Source: Pseudomonadota bacterium
GTDB taxonomy: Bacteria; Pseudomonadota; Gammaproteobacteria; Xanthomonadales; Rhodanobacteraceae
Assembly: GCA_021777635.1 (NCBI GenBank)
Contig: JAJYDI010000029.1
Coordinates: forward strand, 1-15,347
Direction: 5' to 3'
DNA: 15,347 nt
The position numbers and the translations under genes were made by a program. Below, piece after piece: positions 5,740 to 13,495 of this stretch. Numbering within the stretch: the stretch's first letter is position 1; each line of letters begins with the position of its first letter. The notes under the pieces were generated by a model that saw only the letters and a program-made list of their open reading frames with translations, did not search any database and was not told where the DNA came from.

Positions 5740-7503
5740 TCAGCTGAGGAACTGCAGCCGCGCGAGGTCGGCATACAACCCGCCCGCGGCGAGCAGACGC
5801 TCGTGCGTGCCCTCGGCGACGATGTGGCCGGCATCCATCACGACGATGCGGTCGGCGCGCTGCACGGTAGCCAGGCGATGCGCGATCACGAGCGTGGTCT
5901 GGCCGTAGTGCAGGTGCGACAAGGCTTTCTGAATGGCCGCCTCCGATTGGGCATCGAGACTGGCGGTGGCCTCGTCCAGCAGCAGTACTGGGGCATGCTT
6001 GAGCAGGGCGCGGGCAATGGCGATGCGCTGTTTCTGGCCGCCGGACAGGCGCACTCCGCGCTCGCCCAGCGGCATCGCGTAGGCCTCGGGCAGCGCGCGG
6101 ATGAATGCGTCCGCCTCGGCGGCCTGCGCGGCAGCGATTACCGCCGAATCGTCGGCATCGGCGCGGCCGAAGCGAATATTGTCGGCCGCGCTGGCGTGGA
6201 AGATCACCGGCTCCTGCGGTACCAGTGCCAAGGCGCGGCGCAGCGCCCCGGGATCGAGGTCGCGCAGGTCCACGCCATCGAGCGTGATGCGCCCCTGTTG
6301 CGGATCGTAGAAACGCAGCAGCAGTTGCAGCACGGTGGTTTTGCCGGCGCCTGAGGGGCCAACCAGCGCGATCGTCTCGCCCGAGCGCACGCGCAGGCTG
6401 AAGTTCGCCAGCGACAGGGTGTCGGGGCGCGTCGGATAGTGGAACCCCACCTGCTCGAATGTGATTTCGCCGCGCATCGGTTGCGGCAATACCCTGGGTT
6501 GCCGTGGGGTAACCAGCTGCGGCTGTTCGGCAAGCAGTTCGTTGATGCGCTCCATCGCGCCTGCGGCACGCTGAACCTCGCCCCAGGTTTCTGCCAACGC
6601 GCCGATGGCGCCCGCGGCGAATACGGCGTACAGCACGAACTGGCCGAGCACGCCGGCGCTGAGCTGGCCGGCGACCACCTCGCGAGCGCCCGTCCACAGC
6701 ACCAGCGTCACCGCGCCAAATACCAGCACGATGACGGTGGCGGTCAGGCCAGCGCGCGTGCCGATGCGTCGTTGCGCCATGCGCAGCGCCTGCGCCAGCG
6801 CGGCGCGATAGCGACCGGCCTCGATTCCCTCGCGCGCATAGGCCTTGACCGTGCTGGCGGCGTTGAGCGTCTCGTTGGCGATCGCTGCGGTGTCGGCGAT
6901 GCGGTCCTGATTGCTGCGCGAGAGCTTCTGCACGCGCCGCCCGAACAGCAGGATTGGCAAGATCACGCCGGGGATCACCAGCGCGGTCATGCCGGCCAGG
7001 CGTGGCTGGGTCCATGCCATCAGCGCGGCCGCACCGATCAGGGTGACCGTGCTGCGCAGCGCCACCGAGACGCCCGATCCCAGCATGTCCTGCACCACTT
7101 GGGTGTCGGTGCCTAGGCGCGAGATCACCTCGCCGACGCGCAGTCGTTCAAAAAAGGCCACATCCTGGCCGATCAGGTGCGCGTAAAGCCGGTCTCGCAG
7201 CGCGGTGACCGCGCGCTCGCCGAGCAACGAGATGCAGAAGTAACGTCCGGCTGTCGCAAGCGCCAGCACCAGGGCGATCGCAAACAGCAGCAGGAAACTT
7301 TGGTTGAGCGCGGCCGGATCGCTGCGGCTGAAGCCGTGGTCGATCATCAGCCGAACGCCATAGGGCAGTGCGAGGGTCGAGCTCGATGACAACGCCAGAA
7401 ACGCTACCCAGCCCATCGCCAGCGCGCGATACGGTCGCACATAGGGCCACAGACTGGTCAGCGCACGCAGGTTTCGCCCGCGCGGTCGGGGGGCATCGGT
7501 CAT
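5740..7503 (-). CDS. MsbA-type ABC exporter, fused permease and ATPase
   Basis: A 587-residue half-transporter. The N-terminal transmembrane domain (about 20-330) has six predicted hydrophobic segments and the coupling-region motif 'DTQVVQDMLGSGVSVALRS'. The ATPase domain (about 345-587) has Walker A G382-PSGAGKT, Q-loop 'LVPQEPVIF', signature L486-SGGQ, Walker B V506-LLLDE and switch His542. It should work as a homodimer in the inner membrane exporting a lipid or hydrophobic compound; the substrate is not readable. A longer frame reaches a TTG at 7641, but that extension is unconserved and would cover the TACAAT box at 7533-7538, so ATG 7503 is preferred. It lies 147 nt after yigZ, so it may be transcribed both from the upstream operon and from its own promoter. 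Confidence 0.9.
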   Translation of the reverse strand: MTDAPRPRGRNLRALTSLWPYVRPYRALAMGWVAFLALSSSSTLALPYGVRLMIDHGFSRSDPAALNQSFLLLFAIALVLALATAGRYFCISLLGERAVTALRDRLYAHLIGQDVAFFERLRVGEVISRLGTDTQVVQDMLGSGVSVALRSTVTLIGAAALMAWTQPRLAGMTALVIPGVILPILLFGRRVQKLSRSNQDRIADTAAIANETLNAASTVKAYAREGIEAGRYRAALAQALRMAQRRIGTRAGLTATVIVLVFGAVTLVLWTGAREVVAGQLSAGVLGQFVLYAVFAAGAIGALAETWGEVQRAAGAMERINELLAEQPQLVTPRQPRVLPQPMRGEITFEQVGFHYPTRPDTLSLANFSLRVRSGETIALVGPSGAGKTTVLQLLLRFYDPQQGRITLDGVDLRDLDPGALRRALALVPQEPVIFHASAADNIRFGRADADDSAVIAAAQAAEADAFIRALPEAYAMPLGERGVRLSGGQKQRIAIARALLKHAPVLLLDEATASLDAQSEAAIQKALSHLHYGQTTLVIAHRLATVQRADRIVVMDAGHIVAEGTHERLLAAGGLYADLARLQFLS

Positions 7504-7532
7504 GGGTCGGGGCAGGTCGGCCGGGAGTTGCG

Positions 7533-7538
7533 ATTGTA
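7533..7538 (-). promoter_or_regulatory. Candidate -10 box of the ABC exporter gene
   Basis: Minus-strand TACAAT matches five of six consensus bases and lies 29 nt before the ATG at 7503. The -35 position at 16-18 nt spacing is poor (GC-rich, no TTGACA-like hexamer). A start near 7526 would leave a leader of about 22 nt. Confidence 0.35.
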
Positions 7539-7650
7539 GAGGGCGGCGCGCCCCGCGGGGTGACAGGCACGGCGGCAGCTGGCTCTCGCAGGGCCAGTCT
7601 CGCGCCGGCCGCCACCGGGCCTCGGCGGCGCGTGCTTCCAAGGTGCCGAA

Positions 7651-8229
7651 CTAGGGTGTCAGGCAGCGTCCCTGGCCGCGTGTCTGGTCGGCGAGCCAGC
7701 GCTCCAGCGCGGGCAGGTACTCGGCGGGTAGGCGCAGGGCCAGTGCGGTGCCGCTGCAAGCGGTGTCGAGCGTGGCCTCGAACTGGGCCAGACGCCCGCG
7801 CAGCCGCGCCAACGCGGCCGGCGTGGCCTGCACGTTCGCCCTGATCAGCACGCGAAGTGACCGCCGCGGCGCGGTGCGCAGACATTCCGCGGCGGTTCCG
7901 CCGTAGGCGCGCACCAGCCCGCCGGCGCCGAGCTTGATACCACCGAACCAGCGGGACACCAGCACCCCGACGTGATCCAGGCCCTGACCGTCAATGGCCT
8001 GCAGGATCGGGCGCCCCGCCGTGCCCGCCGGTTCGCCGTCGTCGCTGAACCGGTAGGCGTCACCGACACGATACGCCCAGGCGTTGTGACCGGCCGCAGC
8101 GTCGGCCTGTGCGGTAATCCAGGCGGTTGCCGCGGTGACGTCGTCCACGGACGTGGCCAAGGCTAGGAAGCGGCTGTGGCGGACGCGCTGTTCGAAGCGC
8201 GCCGGGGCGGCGAGGGTGACGGTCGTCAC
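7651..8229 (-). CDS. yigZ: YigZ/IMPACT-family protein
   Basis: A 192-residue protein with the IMPACT (UPF0029) N-terminal signature: 'SRFLA' near residue 19, then 'AGHNAWAYRVG' (46-56), 'RFSDDGEPAGTAGRPI' (60-75) and 'VSRWFGGIKLGAGGLVRAYGG' in two parts about 91-111. The C-terminal region is the shorter alpha/beta domain found in bacterial YigZ. Members are widespread, and the eukaryotic relative IMPACT is a translational regulator; the bacterial role is not firmly established, with nucleic acid or ribosome binding often proposed. It begins with GTG at 8229, 12 nt after the xseA stop, so it is probably co-transcribed with xseA. No strong Shine-Dalgarno is visible, fitting translational coupling. 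Confidence 0.92.
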   Translation of the reverse strand: MTTVTLAAPARFEQRVRHSRFLALATSVDDVTAATAWITAQADAAAGHNAWAYRVGDAYRFSDDGEPAGTAGRPILQAIDGQGLDHVGVLVSRWFGGIKLGAGGLVRAYGGTAAECLRTAPRRSLRVLIRANVQATPAALARLRGRLAQFEATLDTACSGTALALRLPAEYLPALERWLADQTRGQGRCLTP

Positions 8230-8241
8230 GGCGCGGGTGCT

Positions 8242-9600
8242 TCAGCCCTTGTCGCCGGCCACGCGCAGCCGCAGGCCGCCGTCGGCGAGGCGGGCCTGCA
8301 GGCAGTCGCCGGCACGCGCATCCGCAGCCCGGCGCAGCACGCGGCCATTAGTGTCGAGCAGGATTGCGTAGCCGCGTTCTAGCGTGGCCAGCGGGCTGAC
8401 CGACTGCAGTGTCCGCGCCATTGCCGCCAGCGCTTGGTGCCGCCGAGGCAGCAGCGTCTGCAGCGACGAGGTGAGCCGCCCCTGCGCGGCTGTCAGGCGA
8501 CGCCGCGCTTCGGCCAGTGCACGACGCGGGTCGTGTGCCTGCAGCCGCGCTGCAAGAATGGCAAGGCGTGCGCGAGCAGCGGCCAGGTGCGCCTCCGGTG
8601 CGTTGCGCAGCCGCGCCGCCTGCATGGCCAGACGCGCCTTTTGCAGCGCCAGCCGCGTCTGCGGTCGCTGGGAGTGGAGCCGCGACCAGCGCTGATCCAG
8701 GCCCTGCGCGATCGCGTCGAGGCGACGCCGCAGCGCGCGCGCAGCGCGCTGGCGCAGCGCAGTCAGCCGCGCCGACAGCTCCTGCGCATCCGGCACCAGC
8801 AGTTCGGCGGCGGCGGACGGGGTCGGTGCGCGCAGGTCGGCGGCGAACTCGGCGAGGGTGAAGTCGGTCTCGTGACCGATCGCCGCCACTACCGGCACCG
8901 TGCTCGCGGCGACAGCACGCACCACGCCCTCGTCGTTGAACGCCCACAGGTCCTCCGCCGCGCCGCCGCCGCGGGTTAGCAGCAGCACGTCATAGCGGCC
9001 GCTGGCCGCGGCGCGTGTCAGCATGTCCGCGATCGATGGCGGCGCCTCGCGGCCCTGCACCGGTACCGGCAGCAGATCGGCCTCGACCAAGGGGAAGCGA
9101 CGCGCAAGCACGCTCAGCACGTCGCGCACGGCGGCGCCGCTGGCCGACGTGATCACCCCGATGCGCCGCGGCAGCACCGGCAGCGGCCGCTTGCGCGAAG
9201 CATCGAACAGGCCCTCGGACGCAAGTTTGGCGCGCAGCACTTCGTAAGCGCGCTGCAGCGCGCCGGCGCCGGCGTCCTGCAGGTGTTCGACGACCAGCTG
9301 GAACTCGCCGCGCGGCTCGTACAGCGTCACCCGTGCTCGCAGCAGCACGTGCTGGCCATCTGCGGGCCGAAAGCGCAGCAACTGCACGCGCGGCCGGAAC
9401 ATCGCGCAGCGCACCTGCGCGTGGGCGTCCTTTAGAGTGAAATACAGATGCCCAGAGGCGGGACGGGCAAGGTTGGACAGCTCGCCCTCGATCCACATGA
9501 GCGGCAGCGCGTCGTCAAGCAAATCGCGCACCAGCCGCGTCAGCGCGCTCGGCGTGAGCGGGCTGCGGTCAGGTGCGGTGGAGTCGTCGGACGCTGCCAT
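8242..9600 (-). CDS. xseA: Exodeoxyribonuclease VII large subunit
   Basis: A 452-residue large subunit of the single-strand-specific nuclease that, with several copies of XseB, degrades ssDNA in both directions. Residues 1-110 form the OB-fold ('LPLMWIEGELSNLARPASGH'). The catalytic residues known in E. coli (Asp155, Arg205, His238, Asp241) all appear here shifted by five: Asp160 in 'AAVRDVL', Arg210 in 'TRGGGAAEDLW', and His243 and Asp246 in 'GHETDF'. From about 265 to 405 the Ala/Arg/Leu-rich sequence forms the long coiled coil that carries XseB. The end ('LERGYAIL.. DGGLRLRVAGDKG') is the usual closing beta domain. No xseB is in the window, which is normal since it usually lies with ispA/dxs. 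The gene starts 36 nt after the upstream stop. Confidence 0.95.
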   Translation of the reverse strand: MAASDDSTAPDRSPLTPSALTRLVRDLLDDALPLMWIEGELSNLARPASGHLYFTLKDAHAQVRCAMFRPRVQLLRFRPADGQHVLLRARVTLYEPRGEFQLVVEHLQDAGAGALQRAYEVLRAKLASEGLFDASRKRPLPVLPRRIGVITSASGAAVRDVLSVLARRFPLVEADLLPVPVQGREAPPSIADMLTRAAASGRYDVLLLTRGGGAAEDLWAFNDEGVVRAVAASTVPVVAAIGHETDFTLAEFAADLRAPTPSAAAELLVPDAQELSARLTALRQRAARALRRRLDAIAQGLDQRWSRLHSQRPQTRLALQKARLAMQAARLRNAPEAHLAAARARLAILAARLQAHDPRRALAEARRRLTAAQGRLTSSLQTLLPRRHQALAAMARTLQSVSPLATLERGYAILLDTNGRVLRRAADARAGDCLQARLADGGLRLRVAGDKG

Positions 9601-9636
9601 CGGACCGCAGAGGCTAGCACGTCGATCCAGGGGACC

Positions 9637-11058
9637 TCAGCGCGGTGGCGGTCGTCGCCGCAGACGCAGGCGCTTGCGCAGCAGACTTGCACCGATCCAT
9701 CCGCAGAGCAGTGCCAGCGGCCACGCCAGCAATTGCGGCAGCAGCAACGCGAGAATCGCAAGCGCGAGCAGCAGCAGGCCGCCCACCAGCAGGGCACCGC
9801 CTTCGGACGGGCCCAGCACGCGGCGATTGGACAGCGCAGCGCCGACCGTGTTGGCCAGGCGCAGCGCGCCGGCTGCGGCGCGGCTGGAACTACCGCCGGC
9901 GCGACGCGGGCGCGGCGGCGCTGCGCCGCTTGGGCGCGGTCGTCGGCCGTCGGTGAGAACGATCTCGGTGGCGTTGGCGAGATCCCGTTCGTACTGCTCG
10001 GCCATCAAGCCGGCGAAGCCCTCGTCGTCGATTGCCGCGTCGAGTTCGAGATTGGCCAGCCAGCTCGACAGATTGAGATTGGACGACCCGACCCGCGCCC
10101 AGCGGCCGTCGGCAACCGCGGTCTTGGCATGCAGCATGCTGCCGTTCCACTCGAACACGCGGATCCCGGCCTCGAGCAGGGGCCGGTAGCCGGCGCGCGA
10201 GATCGCTGCTACTGCATGCAGGTTGCTGCTGCCAGGCACAAGCAGGCGCACGTCAACGCCGTCGCGCGCGGCCGACACCAACCCTTGCACGTAGGTCGGG
10301 ATGCCGACGAAGTAGGCGTCGGTCAGCCACAGGGTGTGCTGGGCCATTGCCGCGACGAGCTGATCGAGGCGATATAGCCCCGCAGTTTGCGGATGGGTCG
10401 CGATCACCCGAAGCGCGATGGCGCCAGCCGCATCGGGCACCATTGCGACGGGCAGGTCTAGCGGTTCGCCAAGACCGGCCCAGGAGTCGCGGAAAGCGAG
10501 CTCGAGGTCGCTCAGAGCGGGGCCGCGGATCACCAGCCCGGTATCACGCCACGGCGGCACGCCGCGCGACGGATCGCCCAACCACTTGGCGGCGGCGCAG
10601 ACGCCCGACAGCGAGCCCCAGATGCCGTCGACCAGCACCAATTTGCGGTGGTCGCGACTGATCCAGCCGAACGGGCTGTCGGCCCGCAGCCGGTTATAAA
10701 CGCGCACCTCGCCGCCCGCGGAGCGCAGGGGCAACCAGAATGCGGCGCGCGCATTGCCAAGATTGCCCAGCCAGTCGTGGATCACGCACACGCGCGCACC
10801 GCGCTGCGCGGCACCGATCAGGGCATCGCGAAGTTCACGACCGACGGGATCGTCGGCGATGATGTAGTTCTCGACGAAGACATGCGATCGCGCCGACTCG
10901 ATCGCCGCCTGCCAGGCGGCGAAATGCGCGGCACCATCGATCAGCAACTCGACGGCGTTACCGGCGATCAGGGGCGCACCTGCCGCTCGACTGAGCGCCT
11001 GTTCGGCGAGCAGGCGCGCATGCAAGGTCGGGCGCGGCGGCGGTGCGGAAACTTTCAC
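9637..11058 (-). CDS. Phospholipase D-like protein, cardiolipin synthase type, with C-terminal membrane segment
   Basis: A 473-residue protein with two HKD motifs: H137-RKLVLVD and H310-AKTAVAD, each followed by the conserved Gly/Ser-Asn region (second: 'GSSNLNLSSW'). Two HKD motifs in one chain are typical of bacterial cardiolipin synthases ClsB/ClsC, which join phospholipids at the membrane. The region after the first motif ('SGVCAAAKWLGDP.. PWRDTG') differs from the 'GGxN' pattern of ClsA/ClsB, so the exact lipid reaction is uncertain. A basic, proline-rich linker (about 372-395) leads to a strongly hydrophobic stretch (420-460), long enough for two membrane helices, and an Arg-rich tail. 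The start is GTG at 11058 with no clear Shine-Dalgarno. It is the first gene of a leftward group with xseA and yigZ. Confidence 0.82.
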   Translation of the reverse strand: MKVSAPPPRPTLHARLLAEQALSRAAGAPLIAGNAVELLIDGAAHFAAWQAAIESARSHVFVENYIIADDPVGRELRDALIGAAQRGARVCVIHDWLGNLGNARAAFWLPLRSAGGEVRVYNRLRADSPFGWISRDHRKLVLVDGIWGSLSGVCAAAKWLGDPSRGVPPWRDTGLVIRGPALSDLELAFRDSWAGLGEPLDLPVAMVPDAAGAIALRVIATHPQTAGLYRLDQLVAAMAQHTLWLTDAYFVGIPTYVQGLVSAARDGVDVRLLVPGSSNLHAVAAISRAGYRPLLEAGIRVFEWNGSMLHAKTAVADGRWARVGSSNLNLSSWLANLELDAAIDDEGFAGLMAEQYERDLANATEIVLTDGRRPRPSGAAPPRPRRAGGSSSRAAAGALRLANTVGAALSNRRVLGPSEGGALLVGGLLLLALAILALLLPQLLAWPLALLCGWIGASLLRKRLRLRRRPPPR

Positions 11059-11064
11059 GGGCCG

Positions 11065-11070
11065 AGTGTA
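11065..11070 (-). promoter_or_regulatory. Candidate -10 box of the phospholipase D-like gene
   Basis: Minus-strand TACACT lies in the 56-bp divergent region. Its expected transcription start falls about 7 nt downstream, at or beside the GTG start codon at 11058, so the mRNA might lack a leader. The -35 region (GCCGAT at 17-nt spacing) is weak. This agrees with the missing Shine-Dalgarno but is only a prediction. Confidence 0.3.
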
Positions 11071-11114
11071 GCTGTCCGTCGGCGCACATCGGCCGCATCT
11101 GCGAAGATCCGCCC

Positions 11115-13286
11115 ATGAGTGCGCCCGAACGCTTTGACGACCTCGACCTCCTCACCGAACGCATCCTCGCACGCGTCGGCTTGGATCTGGTGGTGGCGAC
11201 GCCATTGGGGCTGGGCAAGCCCAACGCATTGCTGAATGCACTGTATCGGCGCGTCGCTGCAGATCCGACGCGCTCGCTGACGATCTACACCGCGCTCTCG
11301 CTGCAGCGGCCGCGTGCGCGCAACGACCTCGAGGCGCGCTTCCTCGAGCCCTTCCTGACTCGCCAGTTCGGCGCCGACTACGTCGACCTCGACTACGCTC
11401 TCGCGCAGGCTTCTGATCGCCTGCCGCCGAACGTGCGCGTGCACGAGTTCTATCTGCAGTCCGGTGCGCTGCTCGCCAGCCGCAGTGCGCAGGGCGACTA
11501 CATCAGCCAGAACTACACCCATGTTGCCCGCGATCTCGCCATGCGCGGCGTCAATCTGATCGTTCAACTGGTGGCACTGCGCGACGATCCGGATGCGCCG
11601 CGCATTAGCCTGTCGTGCAACCCCGACCTGACCCTGGAACTGCTCGAGCGAATGGCCGCCCACGGCGCGCCGCGCCCGCTGTGCGTGGCGGTCGCGCACC
11701 CCCAGTTGCCATTTCTTGGCCACGCCGCCGAGGTGCCGGCGACGTTTTTCGATTTGCTGCAGGTGCCTGCGGTGCTGCCACCGCTGTTCGCGCTGCCGCG
11801 CGAGCCGGTGGACGACGCCGAGCATGCGATCGGCCTGCACGCCAGTGCGCTGGTCGCCGATGCCGGAACCCTCCAAATCGGCATCGGCGCGCTGTCCGAC
11901 GCGCTGGTGTACGCGCTGGGATTGCGGCACGCCGACAACGCGCGCTGGCGCACCGCGCTCGACGCGCTCGACGCCGGCGGCGGTACGCGTGCGCTGGCTG
12001 CGCGGATCGGCGGCCTCGACCCTCTGGCGCATGGCCTGCACGGCTCAAGCGAGATGGTGATGGACGGCTTCATGCATCTGCGCCGGATCGGCATCCTGCG
12101 CCGCGAGGTGTTCGACGATTTGGCGCTTGAGCGCGCGCTGGCTGCCAGCATCATCAGGACAACGCTGATCGCAGGCGACACGCAGCGGCTGCGCGACGCC
12201 AGCGTGCTTCCGGCGAGGGTGGATGCTGGCGCGCTCGCGCGGCTGCAGAGGTTCGGCCTGTTACCGGTGGAATGTCGTGTGGATGGCGCGGATCTGCTGT
12301 GGCCAGGCGCGCGGCGACTGCCGGCCGATCTCGACCACGCCGAAACCCGTGCCGCGCTGGAGTCCTGGCTGCCCGGTCAGCGTCTGCGCGACGGTCGTTA
12401 TCTGCGCGGCGCGTTCTTCCTCGGCTCACGCGATCTCTATGGCTGGCTGCACGGGATGGACAGCGCCGACTGGGACGGCCTGGAGATGACCCGCGTGGCG
12501 CGGCTGAACCAGATTGCCGGCCCCGATGCCGCGCTCGATGCGCTGCAGCGCCGTGGCGGCCGTTTTTTCAATATCTGCATGATGATGACGCCGCTGGGGG
12601 CGGTGGTGTCTGACGCGCTGGCGGACGAGCGCGTGGTCAGCGGCGTCGGCGGCCAGTACAACTTTGTCGCAATGGCGCACACCCTGCCGGATGCGCGCTC
12701 GATCCTGATGCTGCGTGCGACCCGCAGCGCACATGGCCGGAGCGACAGCAACATTCGCTGGTCCTACGGGCACACTACGATTCCGCGTCACCTGCGCGAC
12801 GTGGTTATCACCGAATACGGTGTCGCCGACCTACGCGGACGCAGCGACAGCGAGTGCGCGCGGGCGATGCTGGCGATCTGCGACGCCCGTTTCATCGATG
12901 GGCTGGTCGTCGACGCGCAGCGCGCCGGCAAGCTTCCGCGCGACTTCCGCGTTCCCGATGGCTGGCGCACCAATACCCCGCAGCGCCTGGGTGCCGCGCT
13001 GGCGGCAGATCGTCGGGCGGGACTTTTTCCGGCGTTCCCCTTAGGAAGCGATTTCAATGCTGCCGAGCAGAGGCTGCTGCCTGCGCTAGGCTGGCTGCAA
13101 GGGCAGGTAGCGCGAGGTTTGCGCGGCTGGCCGGCGCTCGCTGGAGCGTTGCTAGCAACGGGACGCGCAGTCGATGCCGAGGCTGCGCTGGCGCGCCTCC
13201 GGCTTGCGACGCCACGCGGACCGCGCGAGCGCCTGCTGGCGCGGCTTTTGCGCGGCGCTCTGGCACGAGCGCCGCGGGGTCCGTGA
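11115..13286 (+). CDS. Large acetyl-CoA hydrolase/transferase-family protein (COG0427 type)
   Basis: A 723-residue protein, clearly longer than ordinary acetyl-CoA:carboxylate CoA-transferases (about 430-550). The N-terminal half carries 'ATPLGLGKPNALLNALYRR' near residue 35 and 'GDYISQNYTH' near 130; 'GTLQIGIGALSDALVYAL' near 255 is the typical CoA-transferase Gly-rich turn. The C-terminal half has 'VVSGVGGQYNFVAMAH' and 'VITEYGVADLRGRS', the hallmarks of the acetyl-CoA hydrolase C-terminal domain. The segment expected to hold the active glutamate (E-V-D-L-x-G-Q-V-N) reads M490-M-T-P-L-G495-A-V-V, so the glutamate is absent. An extra Ala/Arg-rich tail follows residue 660. Start ATG 11115 is preferred over 11043, which would overlap the divergent gene. 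Reaction unknown; thioester hydrolysis or a CoA-binding role are options. Confidence 0.8.
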   Translation: MSAPERFDDLDLLTERILARVGLDLVVATPLGLGKPNALLNALYRRVAADPTRSLTIYTALSLQRPRARNDLEARFLEPFLTRQFGADYVDLDYALAQASDRLPPNVRVHEFYLQSGALLASRSAQGDYISQNYTHVARDLAMRGVNLIVQLVALRDDPDAPRISLSCNPDLTLELLERMAAHGAPRPLCVAVAHPQLPFLGHAAEVPATFFDLLQVPAVLPPLFALPREPVDDAEHAIGLHASALVADAGTLQIGIGALSDALVYALGLRHADNARWRTALDALDAGGGTRALAARIGGLDPLAHGLHGSSEMVMDGFMHLRRIGILRREVFDDLALERALAASIIRTTLIAGDTQRLRDASVLPARVDAGALARLQRFGLLPVECRVDGADLLWPGARRLPADLDHAETRAALESWLPGQRLRDGRYLRGAFFLGSRDLYGWLHGMDSADWDGLEMTRVARLNQIAGPDAALDALQRRGGRFFNICMMMTPLGAVVSDALADERVVSGVGGQYNFVAMAHTLPDARSILMLRATRSAHGRSDSNIRWSYGHTTIPRHLRDVVITEYGVADLRGRSDSECARAMLAICDARFIDGLVVDAQRAGKLPRDFRVPDGWRTNTPQRLGAALAADRRAGLFPAFPLGSDFNAAEQRLLPALGWLQGQVARGLRGWPALAGALLATGRAVDAEAALARLRLATPRGPRERLLARLLRGALARAPRGP

Positions 13287-13442
13287 CCCTGGCGGTGGCA
13301 ACGCCGGCGGCTGCCTGGCGCGGGGCGCGTGCCCACGCGTCGTGCGGTCGTGCGCGAGCGGGACCCCGGTTCCGTGCGTCCTTCGTTGCGCCCGCGGCGT
13401 ATCGAGTCGACCTCGACCGCCGCATCGGCGCCCCGCTTGGCT

Positions 13443-13448
13443 TACACT
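13443..13448 (+). promoter_or_regulatory. Candidate -10 box of the uncharacterised gene before ispG
   Basis: TACACT stands in a short AT-richer patch (13436-13454) and would start transcription near 13455, giving a leader of about 41 nt. No good -35 hexamer is present at normal spacing, so an activator may be needed. This may also be the promoter that drives ispG. Confidence 0.4.
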
Positions 13449-13470
13449 GATATTGCCGCCATGGTCGGCG

Positions 13471-13485
13471 GTGCCGCAGCGGCAC
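13471..13485 (+). repeat. Leader palindrome GTGCCGC-A-GCGGCAC next to the ribosome-binding site
   Basis: Perfect 7-nt arms around one base; as RNA it would form a 5-bp stem (GTGCC/GGCAC) with loop GCAGC. It abuts the GAGGA ribosome-binding site (13486-13490), which is 5 nt before the ATG at 13496. It could affect ribosome access, or be an operator half-site pair. Confidence 0.35.
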
Positions 13486-13495
13486 GAGGAACGCC

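Larger units (their letters stand above)
13287..13495 (+). other. Intergenic region before the uncharacterised gene
   Basis: These 209 nt hold no credible gene. The first 110 nt are very GC-rich without a clear terminator for the upstream gene. Later come the inverted repeat TCGAG-N5-CTCGA (13402-13416), a candidate -10 (13443-13448), and a leader palindrome (13471-13485). Confidence 0.6.

Noticed and set aside
5303..7015. 570-codon open frame on the minus strand
   Set aside because: It is an alternative frame of the ABC exporter gene. Its Arg/Ala/Gly-rich translation has none of the ABC motifs, which lie in the other frame.
7551..7560. CCCCGCGGGG palindrome
   Set aside because: No loop for a stable hairpin and no T tail; short GC palindromes are expected at this base composition.
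7504..7641. 46-residue N-terminal extension of the ABC exporter
   Set aside because: It needs a TTG start, is unlike ABC exporter N-termini, and would cover the candidate -10 box.
13438..13457. Sigma-54-like promoter (TTGGC...TTGCC)
   Set aside because: The GG and GC elements are 16 nt apart rather than the required 12, so it is not a -24/-12 promoter.
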